From contig JAEPQH010000003.1 in the NCBI GenBank assembly GCA_017640605.1, positions 233,336 to 297,335 of the forward strand: a stretch of DNA of 64,000 bases, in the 5' to 3' direction. Made by a program: the position numbers and the translations under genes. Source of the stretch: Balneolaceae bacterium. GTDB lineage: Bacteria > Bacteroidota > Rhodothermia > Balneolales > Balneolaceae. The notes beneath the pieces were generated by a model, which saw only the letters and a list, made by a program, of their open reading frames with translations, was not told the DNA's origin and did not search any database. Below, in pieces: positions 24,932 through 33,336 of this stretch; the stretch's first letter is position 1; each line of letters starts with the position of its first letter.

Positions 24932-26143
24932 ATGAAACGTACCGCTCTTCTATTCTTTTCACTCTTTCTAACGCAAACTCTAACTGCCCAGTACTTCCCG
25001 GGAACTTGGGGCGATTGGGAAACACGTACTCCCGAAGAAATGGGGTTTAATGCCGATTCGATATCAGCGGTTATTGAATATGCGAAAGCTAATGAGACCA
25101 CCAATCCGCGGAGTATGGAAGAAAACCATTACGGCACTTTTGGTCGCGAACCTTTTGGGGATGGGGTTGGTCCGTTCAAAGACCGGGGAGATCAGACCGG
25201 CATCATTATCAAAGACGGATACATCATCGCCGAATGGGGTGAACCATTTCGGGTGGATATGACGCATTCCGTAACCAAAACTTTTCTGAGCAGCACTGTG
25301 GGCATTGCTTATGATATGGGCTTAATTCGCGATGTGCATGATCTGGTAGATCCATATATGGCACCAATATTAATGGCGGGAAATTTTGACGGAACTCAAT
25401 CCAAAGCCAACGATTTCAAATCACCCAAAGTGATGGAGCCTTTTAAAGGCGAGCATAATTCTAAAATAACTTGGGATCATCTGCTTCGGCAGACTTCCGA
25501 TTGGGAAGGAACTCTTTTTGGTAAACCCGATTGGGCTGATCGGCCTGACAGAGATCGTTCAACCTGGCTTACCCGTGAACGCCACGAACCGGGCACCGAA
25601 TGGGAATACAACGATGTTCGGGTAAATCTGCTGGCTTTAGCCGCAATGAATGTACTTCGCAAACCTTTACCTGAGATTCTCAGAAAACAAATGATGGACA
25701 AAATCGGCGCTTCCCCAACCTGGCGATGGCAAGGTTACGAAACAAGCTGGGTAGTTATCGACGGGCAATTCATGCAAAGCGTAAGTGGAGGCGGACATTG
25801 GGGCGGCGGCATGTTCATATCTGCAAGAGATCAGGCAAGATTAGGCTTGCTTACATTAAACGATGGAAACTGGAATGGCGAGCAAATCATCAGCAAAGAA
25901 TGGATTGAACTTTCAAAAACTCCCACTGAAGCGAATACCGGTTACGGCTACATGAACTATTTTTTGAATACTGATCGTGAAGCCATGCCTAGCGCTCCTG
26001 AATCTGCCTTTTGGCATTTAGGCGCAGGAACCAACATGGTGTACTGTGATCCTGAAAACAATCTGGTGATTGTAGCGCGTTGGATCAATCGAGATGCCAT
26101 GGAAGGAATTGTAAAACGGGTAATTGGAGCTACGGAGAATTAA
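24932..26143 (+). CDS. Serine hydrolase (class C beta-lactamase / penicillin-binding-protein-like), exported
   Basis: 403 residues from the ATG at 24932, where a signal peptide begins (MKRTALLFFSLFLTQTLTAQ); the upstream open frame looks non-coding. The catalytic Ser-x-x-Lys is in MTHSVTKTFLSS, the second motif is YNDVRVN and the C-terminal block FWHLGAGTNMVYCD replaces the KTG/HSG triad. GHWGGGMFISARDQARLGLL is typical of the beta-lactamase-like family PF00144. Such proteins are D-amino-acid peptidases or esterases more often than antibiotic resistance enzymes. It is followed immediately by a 7-bp tandem repeat. Confidence 0.87.
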   Translation: MKRTALLFFSLFLTQTLTAQYFPGTWGDWETRTPEEMGFNADSISAVIEYAKANETTNPRSMEENHYGTFGREPFGDGVGPFKDRGDQTGIIIKDGYIIAEWGEPFRVDMTHSVTKTFLSSTVGIAYDMGLIRDVHDLVDPYMAPILMAGNFDGTQSKANDFKSPKVMEPFKGEHNSKITWDHLLRQTSDWEGTLFGKPDWADRPDRDRSTWLTRERHEPGTEWEYNDVRVNLLALAAMNVLRKPLPEILRKQMMDKIGASPTWRWQGYETSWVVIDGQFMQSVSGGGHWGGGMFISARDQARLGLLTLNDGNWNGEQIISKEWIELSKTPTEANTGYGYMNYFLNTDREAMPSAPESAFWHLGAGTNMVYCDPENNLVIVARWINRDAMEGIVKRVIGATEN

Positions 26144-26149
26144 GGGATT

Positions 26150-26205
26150 AGTGTTGAGTGTTAAGTGTTAAGTGTTAAGTGTTAAGTGTTAAGTGTTAAG
26201 TGTTG
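26150..26205. repeat. 7-bp tandem repeat, 8 copies of AGTGTTR
   Basis: Eight head-to-tail copies of AGTGTTA, the first and last ending in G instead of A, begin 6 nt after the stop of the serine hydrolase. Copy junctions read GTTAAGT, so TAA occurs in every unit. A 7-mer repeat puts this triplet in all three frames every 21 nt. Confidence 0.95.
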
Positions 26206-26348
26206 AATTTTAAGTGCTTGATAAATATTGCTATATATGTGATAAATAATCTCGATTTTTGTAATGTAAGTATTCAAATCTTTACAGTTGAAATTGTAAA
26301 ATCAATCAACTGTTTTATCTTACTCAAAACTAACTAATCTCTTTTGCG

Positions 26349-27008
26349 ATGAGCGGTACGCAAAAAACTGCCATTATTATTGGCGCTACCGGATTGGTAG
26401 GATCTCAGCTTCTTCAACAACTTCTGTCGGATCATCGGTATGCGTTGGTAAAGGTTTTTCATCGACGATCAACCGGGGTTACACACGAAAAGCTGGAAGA
26501 GCATGTCATCAACTTTGATGAAATGAGAATCTGGAAGCATTTAATTATTGGTGATGAGTTATTTTCAGCACTAGGAACCACTTTAAAAGCAGCCGGATCG
26601 AAAGAAGCTCAATATGAAGTGGATTACGAGTATCAACTGGATGTTGCCAAATACGCACAAAAAAACGGTGTTCTATCGTATGCATTATGCTCTTCATTAG
26701 GTGCTACTCAATCCACCAAAAACTTTTACCTGAATATGAAAGGCAAACTGGATAACAACGTCCAGAAACTAGGTTTTGAGAAACTAGTGATTGTTCGTCC
26801 CTCTCTTTTGATGGGCGATCGCAAAGAGTCGAGATTGGGCGAAAAATTAGGGGAACCTTTGTTGAAACTAGCTACCAAAATCCCTCCATTTAAAAAGTAT
26901 AAACCCATCCATGTTAGGGAAGTTGCCAAGGCTATGATCAATGGCTTAAACTCCGATTCCGACCAAGTGATTTATGAAGGACTAGAAGTGCATAAACTTG
27001 CAGATTGA
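26349..27008 (+). CDS. NAD(P)-binding Rossmann-fold protein (HTATIP2/atypical SDR-like)
   Basis: 219 residues. The nucleotide-binding motif IIIGATGLVGSQLLQQLL (GxxGxxG) starts at residue ~10. FSALGTTLKAAGSKEAQYEVDYEY is the block typical of the HTATIP2/YwnB-like atypical SDR group, and later blocks are LCSSLGATQSTKNFYLNMKG and VIVRPSLLMGDRKESR. Cytosolic. The physiological substrate of this bacterial group is not established. It precedes the aldose epimerase gene by 87 nt on the same strand. Confidence 0.85.
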   Translation: MSGTQKTAIIIGATGLVGSQLLQQLLSDHRYALVKVFHRRSTGVTHEKLEEHVINFDEMRIWKHLIIGDELFSALGTTLKAAGSKEAQYEVDYEYQLDVAKYAQKNGVLSYALCSSLGATQSTKNFYLNMKGKLDNNVQKLGFEKLVIVRPSLLMGDRKESRLGEKLGEPLLKLATKIPPFKKYKPIHVREVAKAMINGLNSDSDQVIYEGLEVHKLAD

Positions 27009-27095
27009 GAAGATTAAATTCGTACTCCAAAAATCGTTATTCGCATATTCATAATTCATCAAGCTAGATATTCACTCTATTTCTATTTTCATTAA

Positions 27096-27977
27096 ATGAT
27101 CTATACCATTCAATCTGAAGAGTTAGGAGTTTCCATTCAACAAAAAGGATTGGAATTAAGCTCCATCAAACATAAGAAAACGGGTACCGAGTACTTGTGG
27201 CAGGGAGATTCGAACTATTGGACCGGCCAGGCCCCTGTTTTATTTCCAATAATTGGAGCACTGAAAGATGGCACTACTTTCTTTGATGGCAAGCCCTATC
27301 AGATTCCAAAACACGGAATTATTCGGCACTCGACCAAAGCGAAAGTAACCGAGCATCTTGATGATTCCATCACTTTTCAATTTCATTGGGATGAGGAAAC
27401 GCTGCATCAATTTCCATTTCGATTCATTTTTAGACTCACTTTTAGATTGAAAGGAAATCAGCTGAATGTATCCCATACCATTCATAATGCTGATAAAGAA
27501 CCAATGCCTTACCAACTAGGTGCTCATCCGGCATTTAACTGTCCGCTTAAAAATCAGGGTGAGTATTCCGATTATTTTCTCGAGTTTCCGGTAGATGAAA
27601 CCGCTCAAACTTGGTTAATTGATGATAACGGATTGCTTACCGATTCAACCAAACCTGTATTTGATTCAAGTAAAATTCTACGGCTCCACAACCACATCTT
27701 CGATAACGATGCGCTTATTTTCAAGGATTTGAACAGTAAATCTGTAACTCTTAAAAGTGATGAACTTGGTGAAATACTGCGTGTCGATTTTGACGATTTC
27801 CCTTATTTGGGAATCTGGGCAAAACCGGGTGCACCGTTCGTATGCATCGAACCGTGGCATGGAATCACTGATCACCAAAACACCGATGGCGACTTTTTAA
27901 GCAAAGAGAAGCTAAAAATCCTTGAGCCCGGAAAAGAAGAAACTCTTAGTTATCGGGTTACACTATTTGATCAGTAA
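27096..27977 (+). CDS. Aldose 1-epimerase family protein (LacX-like)
   Basis: 293 residues without a signal peptide. The galactose-mutarotase beta-sandwich is recognisable: YLWQGDSNYWTGQAPVLFPIIG, YQIPKHGIIRHS (conserved His), NADKEPMPYQLGAHPAFNC (catalytic His in GAHPAF) and FVCIEPWHGITD (catalytic Glu in CIEPW). It interconverts anomers of hexoses or a sugar phosphate. The LacX/YeaD subgroup fits better than GalM because of length and motif style. The left copy of the large inverted repeat begins 28 nt after the stop. Confidence 0.9.
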   Translation: MIYTIQSEELGVSIQQKGLELSSIKHKKTGTEYLWQGDSNYWTGQAPVLFPIIGALKDGTTFFDGKPYQIPKHGIIRHSTKAKVTEHLDDSITFQFHWDEETLHQFPFRFIFRLTFRLKGNQLNVSHTIHNADKEPMPYQLGAHPAFNCPLKNQGEYSDYFLEFPVDETAQTWLIDDNGLLTDSTKPVFDSSKILRLHNHIFDNDALIFKDLNSKSVTLKSDELGEILRVDFDDFPYLGIWAKPGAPFVCIEPWHGITDHQNTDGDFLSKEKLKILEPGKEETLSYRVTLFDQ

Positions 27978-28005
27978 TAATTGGTTTAGTGAATGTAAAT
28001 CAAGG

Positions 28006-28230
28006 TTCTGATTCTTTAGAAAGCTTCAGATTCCTGCCTTCGCCCTCCATCCATAGTTCTATTACGGAGTACAAGCAGGAATGACATTTATATTACGATC
28101 AGGAGTCATTTTTTAAAGCAGATCAGCAATTCATAATTCGAAAACCGACAATTCGAATCTCGTAAATCTACATTCGCTTATTCGTAATTCTTCGACGTTC
28201 AATGTTCGATTGTTCAAAGTTCTACTGTTC
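28006..28230. repeat. Left copy of a ~225 bp inverted repeat
   Basis: This segment matches the reverse complement of 32164-32391 over nearly its full length. Bases 28029-28102 (74 bp, starting GATTCCTGCCTTCGCC and ending TTACGATCAG) are identical to the reverse complement of 32295-32368. The outer part, with words such as ATTCGCTTATTC and CGTTCAATGTTCGA, is about 75-85% identical by eye. Its core is itself an inverted repeat, ATTCCTGC ... GCAGGAAT, related to the hairpin at 4218. It fills the non-coding gap from 27978 to the M20 gene start at 28290. Confidence 0.93.
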
Positions 28231-28289
28231 TTTTGTTTTCCACTCCTTTTCCTCTACATTTTTGGGCGAATCAAAAACTCTTTTGCTCA

Positions 28290-29594
28290 ATGAAAAAACT
28301 ACTTTTTGCTCTACCACTTCTATTGCTGTTTATCGCTCCAGATATCAGTGCCCAAAGTTCAAACCTAAAAACCATCATCGACCAAAGGGCTGATGAACTG
28401 GAAAACCAGGTGATCAAGTGGCGGAGATATTTCCATGAAAACCCTGAATTGTCGAATCGTGAATTTAATACTGCTAAAGTAGTTGCCGAGCATTTAATAT
28501 CGCTAGGACTAGAGGTTCAAACCGGCATTGCGCACACTGGTGTGGTAGCACTTTTGGAAGGCGGTAAACCCGGTCCGGTAGTTGCTCTACGCGCCGACAT
28601 GGATGCGCTACCCGTACTCGAGCGAACCGATGTGCCATTTAAATCGGTAGCAAAAGGAATGTATCAGGGAAATGAAGTTCCTGTGATGCATGCCTGTGGA
28701 CATGACACGCACATTGCCATTTTGATGGGAGTGGCACAGATACTCACCGAAATGAAAGACGAACTTGCGGGAACTGTAAAGTTTATCTTTCAACCCGCTG
28801 AAGAAGGCGCTCCCGAGGGCGAAGAAGGTGGGGCTAAACTAATGGTTGAAGAAGGTGTACTCAAAAATCCTGATGTAGATGTAATCTTTGGTCTGCATAT
28901 AAATGATGCTACTCCGGTAGGTATGATCAATTATCGAGATCGTGGTATCATGGCTGCGGTAAACAGTTTCGAAATTACGGTAAAAGGGAAACAAGCGCAT
29001 GGTTCTGCACCTTGGACAGGAATCGATCCCATTGTGACGGCCTCACAGATCATCAACAATATTCAAACTATTGTTAGCCGGAATCTTCCATTAACCACAC
29101 AAGCGGCGGTTGTAACTATTGGGCAAATTCATGGTGGAGTTCGAAGTAATATCATTCCCGAAGAAGTGTATATGGAAGGCACAATCCGAACCTTGGATGC
29201 TGGAATGCGCGAAAAGCTCTTTGAGCGCCTCGAAACAATTGTCACAAATACCGCTGAGAGCAATGGTGCTGAGGCAATTTTAAATATTCGCGAAGGCTAC
29301 CCAATCACCTATAATGATCCTGAACTAACAGCGCTGATGGTTCCAACGCTTGAGGAAGTAGCCGGAGCTGAAAACGTAAACTATATCAATGCGATTACCG
29401 GAGCTGAAGACTTCTCATTTTTTCAGGAAGAAGTGCCGGGATTGTATTTTTTTGTAGGTGGAATGACTCCCGGAACCACTCCGGCCGGTCATCATACTCC
29501 CGATTTTTTCATCGATGAAGCTGGCTTAAAACTGGGGGTTCGAGCCATGAGTAACTTAGTAATCGATTACTTTGATAAATCTGCGGGGAAATAA
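28290..29594 (+). CDS. Exported M20 family amidohydrolase/metallopeptidase
   Basis: 434 residues from the ATG at 28290, where a signal peptide begins (MKKLLFALPLLLLFIAPDISAQ). M20D-type motifs: FHENPELSNREFNTAK, VALRADMDALPV (Asp of the metal site), VMHACGHDTHIAIL, IFQPAEEGAPEGEEGGAKLM, IFGLHIND, QAHGSAPWTGIDP and ITGAEDFSFF. This subgroup hydrolyses N-acyl amino acids, amides such as IAA conjugates, or hippurate. First gene of a three-gene exported hydrolase operon, whose stop lies just ahead of the next ATG. Confidence 0.93.
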   Translation: MKKLLFALPLLLLFIAPDISAQSSNLKTIIDQRADELENQVIKWRRYFHENPELSNREFNTAKVVAEHLISLGLEVQTGIAHTGVVALLEGGKPGPVVALRADMDALPVLERTDVPFKSVAKGMYQGNEVPVMHACGHDTHIAILMGVAQILTEMKDELAGTVKFIFQPAEEGAPEGEEGGAKLMVEEGVLKNPDVDVIFGLHINDATPVGMINYRDRGIMAAVNSFEITVKGKQAHGSAPWTGIDPIVTASQIINNIQTIVSRNLPLTTQAAVVTIGQIHGGVRSNIIPEEVYMEGTIRTLDAGMREKLFERLETIVTNTAESNGAEAILNIREGYPITYNDPELTALMVPTLEEVAGAENVNYINAITGAEDFSFFQEEVPGLYFFVGGMTPGTTPAGHHTPDFFIDEAGLKLGVRAMSNLVIDYFDKSAGK

Positions 29595-29595
29595 C

Positions 29596-30891
29596 ATGAG
29601 AGTATTATTTATTTCAATTCTGCTTCTGTCCCTTCAGGGATTATCATTTGCACAATCACTAAATGATACCGAACAGTCGATTCTTAATTCGGTGGATGCG
29701 AGTTATGATGACGCACTGGAATTTCTGATCGAAAATGTGAATATGAATAGCGGATCTATGAATCCTGCCGGTGTTCAAGCACTTGGAAAGCGATATATCG
29801 AGGCGTATTCGAATCTTGGATTCGAAACGGAATGGGTTGATCAAAGTGAGGTAAATCGGGGTGGTCACTTCATCGCAAGAAAAAAAGGAAACTCAGGATT
29901 AAAGCTGCTACTTATCGGACACTTAGATACGGTTTTTGAACCAGATAGTCCTTTTCAAAAAGCTGAAATGACTTCTGACACAACCCTTGCAGGCCCCGGA
30001 ATTGCAGATATGAAAGCCGGAAATGTGATGATTTTGTATGCTCTGAAAGCCTTGAACGAAGCCGGAGCACTTGAAGACGCTACCATAACTGTTGTGTATA
30101 CGGGCGATGAAGAAAAAGCAGGTAAACCTACCTCCATTTCCAGATATCATCTGGTTGAAGCTGCCAAACAATCTGATATTGCACTCGGGTTTGAAACGGC
30201 CAGTGGTTGGGATTATGCTACGGTTGCACGTAGGTCATCGAATTCATGGAATATTGAGATAACAGGAGTGCAGGCACACTCATCTGGAGTATTCTCCGAC
30301 CGTGTTGGTGCCGGATCGGTGTATGAAGCTGCTCGAATCTTGAATCGGTTTTATGAAGAACTACATGAAGAGTACCTGACTTTCAACGCGGCCATGATTG
30401 TTGGCGGTAATGAGATTTCCTTCGATGAAGAACAGCTGAAAGGTAGTATGAGTGGAAAAACTAATATTGTTCCTAAAAAGACGATAATTCAAGGCGACCT
30501 CAGGTACCTGACGGAAGAACAAGGTGAACGAGTGGTAAGAAAAATGGAAGCAATTGTTTCTGAATCTCTCCCTCAAACAGAATCCGTTTTTCGATTTAAT
30601 CCCGGATATCCGCCCATGGCCCCCACCGAAGGCAATATGAAAGTTTTAGAAGTTTTGAGTGGCGTAAGTGAGGACATGGGAATTGGACCTGTTGAAGCTT
30701 ATGATCCCGGCCGTCGTGGAGCCGCCGATATTTCTTTTGTAGCAAGTTACGTTCACGGACTAGATGGTTTAGGAGCAATGGGAGGAGGTGCGCATAGTCC
30801 ACGTGAGTACTTGCATTTACCATCGTACAAAAAATTAACCCAAAGAGCGGCTTTATTGATTTACCGCCTAATCCAAATGGACGAACTTTAA
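29596..30891 (+). CDS. Exported M20 family glutamate carboxypeptidase-like peptidase
   Basis: 431 residues; the ATG at 29596 begins a signal peptide (MRVLFISILLLSLQGLSFAQ) 1 nt after the previous stop. Motifs resemble carboxypeptidase G2 and related M20A enzymes: LLLIGHLDTVFEPDSPF, GPGIADMKAGNVMILYAL, VVYTGDEEKAGKPTS, ITGVQAHSSGVFSDRVGAGSVYEAARIL and the C-terminal DPGRRGAADISFVA and GGGAHSPREYLHL. All dinuclear zinc ligands appear present. It probably removes C-terminal Glu or other residues from peptides or folate-like compounds. Second gene of the operon. Confidence 0.93.
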   Translation: MRVLFISILLLSLQGLSFAQSLNDTEQSILNSVDASYDDALEFLIENVNMNSGSMNPAGVQALGKRYIEAYSNLGFETEWVDQSEVNRGGHFIARKKGNSGLKLLLIGHLDTVFEPDSPFQKAEMTSDTTLAGPGIADMKAGNVMILYALKALNEAGALEDATITVVYTGDEEKAGKPTSISRYHLVEAAKQSDIALGFETASGWDYATVARRSSNSWNIEITGVQAHSSGVFSDRVGAGSVYEAARILNRFYEELHEEYLTFNAAMIVGGNEISFDEEQLKGSMSGKTNIVPKKTIIQGDLRYLTEEQGERVVRKMEAIVSESLPQTESVFRFNPGYPPMAPTEGNMKVLEVLSGVSEDMGIGPVEAYDPGRRGAADISFVASYVHGLDGLGAMGGGAHSPREYLHLPSYKKLTQRAALLIYRLIQMDEL

Positions 30892-30895
30892 AATT

Positions 30896-31960
30896 ATGCG
30901 AATTCTACTGCTCGCACTCATTCTGCTAGGCAACTCAGCACTACAAGCTCAAACACTTGACAACAAAATTGCTGAAGCTGATGCATTGATAAAAACTTTC
31001 GTTGATAGTAAAAACCTCCCGGGAATGGCTGTTTCCATTTATTTGGGAGACGCTATGATTTGGAGCAAAGGCTTTGGTTATGCGGATATCGAAAACCAAA
31101 TTCCTGTAGATCCATCATTAACTAAATTCAGAATCGGGAGTGTATCCAAAACACTAACCGCTGCTGCAATGGGCGACTTGATGAAAAAAGACAGGCTTGA
31201 TCCAGACACCATTGTTCAAACCTATGTACCGGATTTTCCAAAAAAGGAATATGAAATTACTGTTCGTCAGGTTGCCGGACATACCGCCGGTATTCGCCAT
31301 TATCGAGGCATCGAGTTTATGAGCTCTAAGTTATTTAAAACGGTAGATGAAGGTCGTGCCATATTTGAAGATGATCCTTTGCTTTTTGAGCCCGGTACCC
31401 AATATAGCTACTCAAGCTATGGCTGGAATTTGATTTCGGCGGTAATTGAAGGTGCATCGGAAGAGGATTTTCTCGGATATATGAAGCAATACGTTTTCGA
31501 TCCACTCGAAATGAATAACACCGTACCGGAATGGACCAATCAGGAAATCCCGAACCTCACTACTTTTTATGTGCCGGATGGTGATGGAAACAGTGTGGCT
31601 CCGTATGTAGATAATTCGTACAAATGGGCCGGAGGTGGTTTTGTGGGCACCACCGAAGATTTAATTAAGTTTGGAAAAGCGTATCTCAACTTCGATTATC
31701 AGCCTGAACGAGTGCATAAAGACTTAATGACTCCTTTAATTTTGTCGGAAGGAGAATCCACTAACTACGGTATGGGCTGGCGAACATGGATACACAACGG
31801 AAATACTTGGATGGGCCACTCGGGCGGTTCGGTAGGTGGAAGCACTATGTTTCTAATCAACAAAGAACACCGGATGGTGATTGCTTACACCATTAACCGC
31901 TCAAGCGTTGGGTTCGATGATCTGCATTGGAAACTGGCGGATATATTTTTGGGTGAGTGA
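30896..31960 (+). CDS. Exported serine hydrolase (class C beta-lactamase family)
   Basis: 354 residues with signal peptide MRILLLALILLGNSALQAQ, starting 4 nt after the previous stop. Motifs: FRIGSVSKTLTAAAMGDL (Ser-x-x-Lys), FEPGTQYSYSSYGWNLISAV (YSS in place of YxN), VAGHTAGIRHYRG and GMGWRTWIHNGNTWMGHSGGSVGG (HSG for KTG). This is a PF00144 penicillin-recognising-fold esterase or D-peptidase. It shares an operon with two M20 peptidases, suggesting a periplasmic scavenging set for modified peptides. The stop codon is inside a 7-bp tandem repeat. Confidence 0.9.
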   Translation: MRILLLALILLGNSALQAQTLDNKIAEADALIKTFVDSKNLPGMAVSIYLGDAMIWSKGFGYADIENQIPVDPSLTKFRIGSVSKTLTAAAMGDLMKKDRLDPDTIVQTYVPDFPKKEYEITVRQVAGHTAGIRHYRGIEFMSSKLFKTVDEGRAIFEDDPLLFEPGTQYSYSSYGWNLISAVIEGASEEDFLGYMKQYVFDPLEMNNTVPEWTNQEIPNLTTFYVPDGDGNSVAPYVDNSYKWAGGGFVGTTEDLIKFGKAYLNFDYQPERVHKDLMTPLILSEGESTNYGMGWRTWIHNGNTWMGHSGGSVGGSTMFLINKEHRMVIAYTINRSSVGFDDLHWKLADIFLGE

Positions 31961-31988
31961 TGAGTGATGAGTGATGAGTGATGAGTGA
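31954..31988. repeat. 7-bp tandem repeat, 5 copies of TGAGTGA
   Basis: Five perfect copies. The stop TGA of the serine hydrolase is the end of the first copy (31958-31960). Each copy holds TGA twice, so any reading frame entering the array stops inside it. It is the second of three heptamer arrays at gene 3' ends in this window. Confidence 0.95.
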
Positions 31989-32163
31989 AATTATTTCCAT
32001 CAAAAGTTGAATCAAAGTAATTCATAACCCCAAAATTTTGTTGCTTAAGGGGTTGTTATTTAACAATTTCGCAAATAATCTATCAACAAGTCCTTTTCCT
32101 GGCGAAGTAGAAGACAGATTTATCCACTGAAGTACGTATTCGTACGAAGGTGGAAGAGGTCGG
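31989..32163. other. Non-coding gap before the right inverted repeat
   Basis: No ORF is convincing. TAACCCC ... GGGGTTGTTA near 32025-32060 can form a 6-8 bp stem with a long loop but without a T-run, so it is at best a weak terminator for the operon. The remainder, including AGTACGTATTCGTACG near 32131, shows only short palindromes. Confidence 0.4.
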
Positions 32164-32391
32164 AAGAACCGTTGAACTTCGAACACTCGAACATTGAACG
32201 TTGAAGAATTATGAATAAGCGAATTTAGCTTTACGAAGTACGAATTGGTGGGTTCAGAATTTTGTATTGTTGATCTGCTTTTAGAAAATGACTTCTGATC
32301 GTAATATAAATGTCATTCCTGCTTGTACTCCGTAATAGAACTATGGATGGAGGGCGAAGGCAGGAATCCAATGCTTTTTAAAGAATCAGAA
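32164..32391. repeat. Right copy of the ~225 bp inverted repeat
   Basis: Reverse-complement partner of 28006-28230. The 74-bp identical core is 32295-32368. The outer end (AAAGAATCAGAA, 32380-32391) mirrors TTCTGATTCTTT at the start of the left copy. It lies upstream of the methyltransferase gene at 32422. Together the two copies bracket the exported hydrolase operon. Confidence 0.93.
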
Positions 32392-32421
32392 ATACGAAAT
32401 AGAAAATCCATCTAACTTTAA

Positions 32422-33282
32422 ATGCTCTACCCAACAGCCTGGAAATCATACGAACTCATCGACATCGGCGAAGGACGAAAACTCGAACGCTTTGGAGAAC
32501 TTGTGGTTGATCGGCCGGAACCGGCGGCGACGGGTAAAAAGGGTTCTGCTAATTTGTGGGATGAAGCCACCCATCGCTTTACCGAGCAAAAGGGACAGAA
32601 AGGTAATTGGAACCGAGCCATCCCAGATTTTCAGATCGATTATCAAATTCAACAGAAAAACCTTCGTTTTCAGCTAAAAGAAACAGCCTTTAAACATCTG
32701 GGAATATTCCCCGAGCAAGCGGAAAATTGGGAGTTCATTGCCGAACAGTGCCAAAGAATTTCAACAATAACAAAACAACCTCGAATGCTCAATTTGTTTG
32801 CTTACACAGGAGGAGCTTCATTGGTAGCTGACCAATTCGGGGCAAAGGTCACCCATGTAGATTCCTCAAAAACAGCCGTTAGTTGGGCACGTGAAAATGC
32901 AGACATAAATGGAATTGATTCCATCCGCTGGATTGTGGAAGATGCTCGAAAATACGTGGAACGTTGCATCAAGCGTGGAGAAGCTTATCACGGAATAATT
33001 CTCGATCCACCGATTTTTGGGATGGTACCCAAAGGGAAAAACTGGAAATTGAACGACGATTTAGAACCTCTGCTTTCCAACATCCTCAAAATTCTGGAAA
33101 AAGATCATCGTTTTTTAATTTTGAATACCTACTCCCCACAGCTCCCACTTTCCGATCTGAAACAATTACTTCGCGGGATTCGAAATTGGCCTAAAAACTT
33201 TGAAGCTACTACACTCGGACTGAAAACCACAACCGGCAAAGAGTTGGAACTGGGAAATTTGGTTCGGTTTTCATCAAACTAA
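32422..33282 (+). CDS. Class I SAM-dependent methyltransferase, RlmI-like
   Basis: 286 residues. N-terminal part (LERFGELVVDRPEPAATG) matches the start of the 23S rRNA cytosine-C5 methyltransferase RlmI-like group without the PUA domain. The SAM fold reads RMLNLFAYTGGASLVADQFGAKVTHVDSS (motif I), WARENADINGI, RWIVEDARKYVE and the catalytic-region DPPIFGMVPKGKNWKL, where the family usually has DPPxFG. It probably methylates a base in rRNA or tRNA, with position unknown. Convergent with the anti-sigma-like gene. Confidence 0.9.
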   Translation: MLYPTAWKSYELIDIGEGRKLERFGELVVDRPEPAATGKKGSANLWDEATHRFTEQKGQKGNWNRAIPDFQIDYQIQQKNLRFQLKETAFKHLGIFPEQAENWEFIAEQCQRISTITKQPRMLNLFAYTGGASLVADQFGAKVTHVDSSKTAVSWARENADINGIDSIRWIVEDARKYVERCIKRGEAYHGIILDPPIFGMVPKGKNWKLNDDLEPLLSNILKILEKDHRFLILNTYSPQLPLSDLKQLLRGIRNWPKNFEATTLGLKTTTGKELELGNLVRFSSN

Positions 33283-33312
33283 AAAAAGTGAAGAACTACT
33301 GTCCTTCACTTT
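33281..33312 (-). terminator. Terminator of the sigma/anti-sigma operon
   Basis: AAAGTGAAG (33285-33293) and CTTCACTTT (33304-33312) form a 9-bp stem. On the minus strand it is followed by TTTTTTAG, placing a canonical terminator just after the stop at 33337. It could also act on plus-strand transcripts of the methyltransferase gene. Confidence 0.8.
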
Positions 33313-33336
33313 CAAGCTTACCAAACTGAGTGGCAG

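Noticed and set aside
24932..26143. Antibiotic-resistance beta-lactamase
   Set aside because: The PF00144 fold is shared by many esterases and D-peptidases, and the usual class C YxN and KTG motifs are replaced, so resistance is not supported.
26150..26205. CRISPR-like array
   Set aside because: Unit is 7 bp with no spacers; it is a simple tandem repeat.
28006..32391. Composite transposon between inverted repeats
   Set aside because: No transposase, no terminal CA/TG or target duplication seen at the arm ends, and the arms look like intergenic repeats. Inversion or chance pairing remain better explanations.
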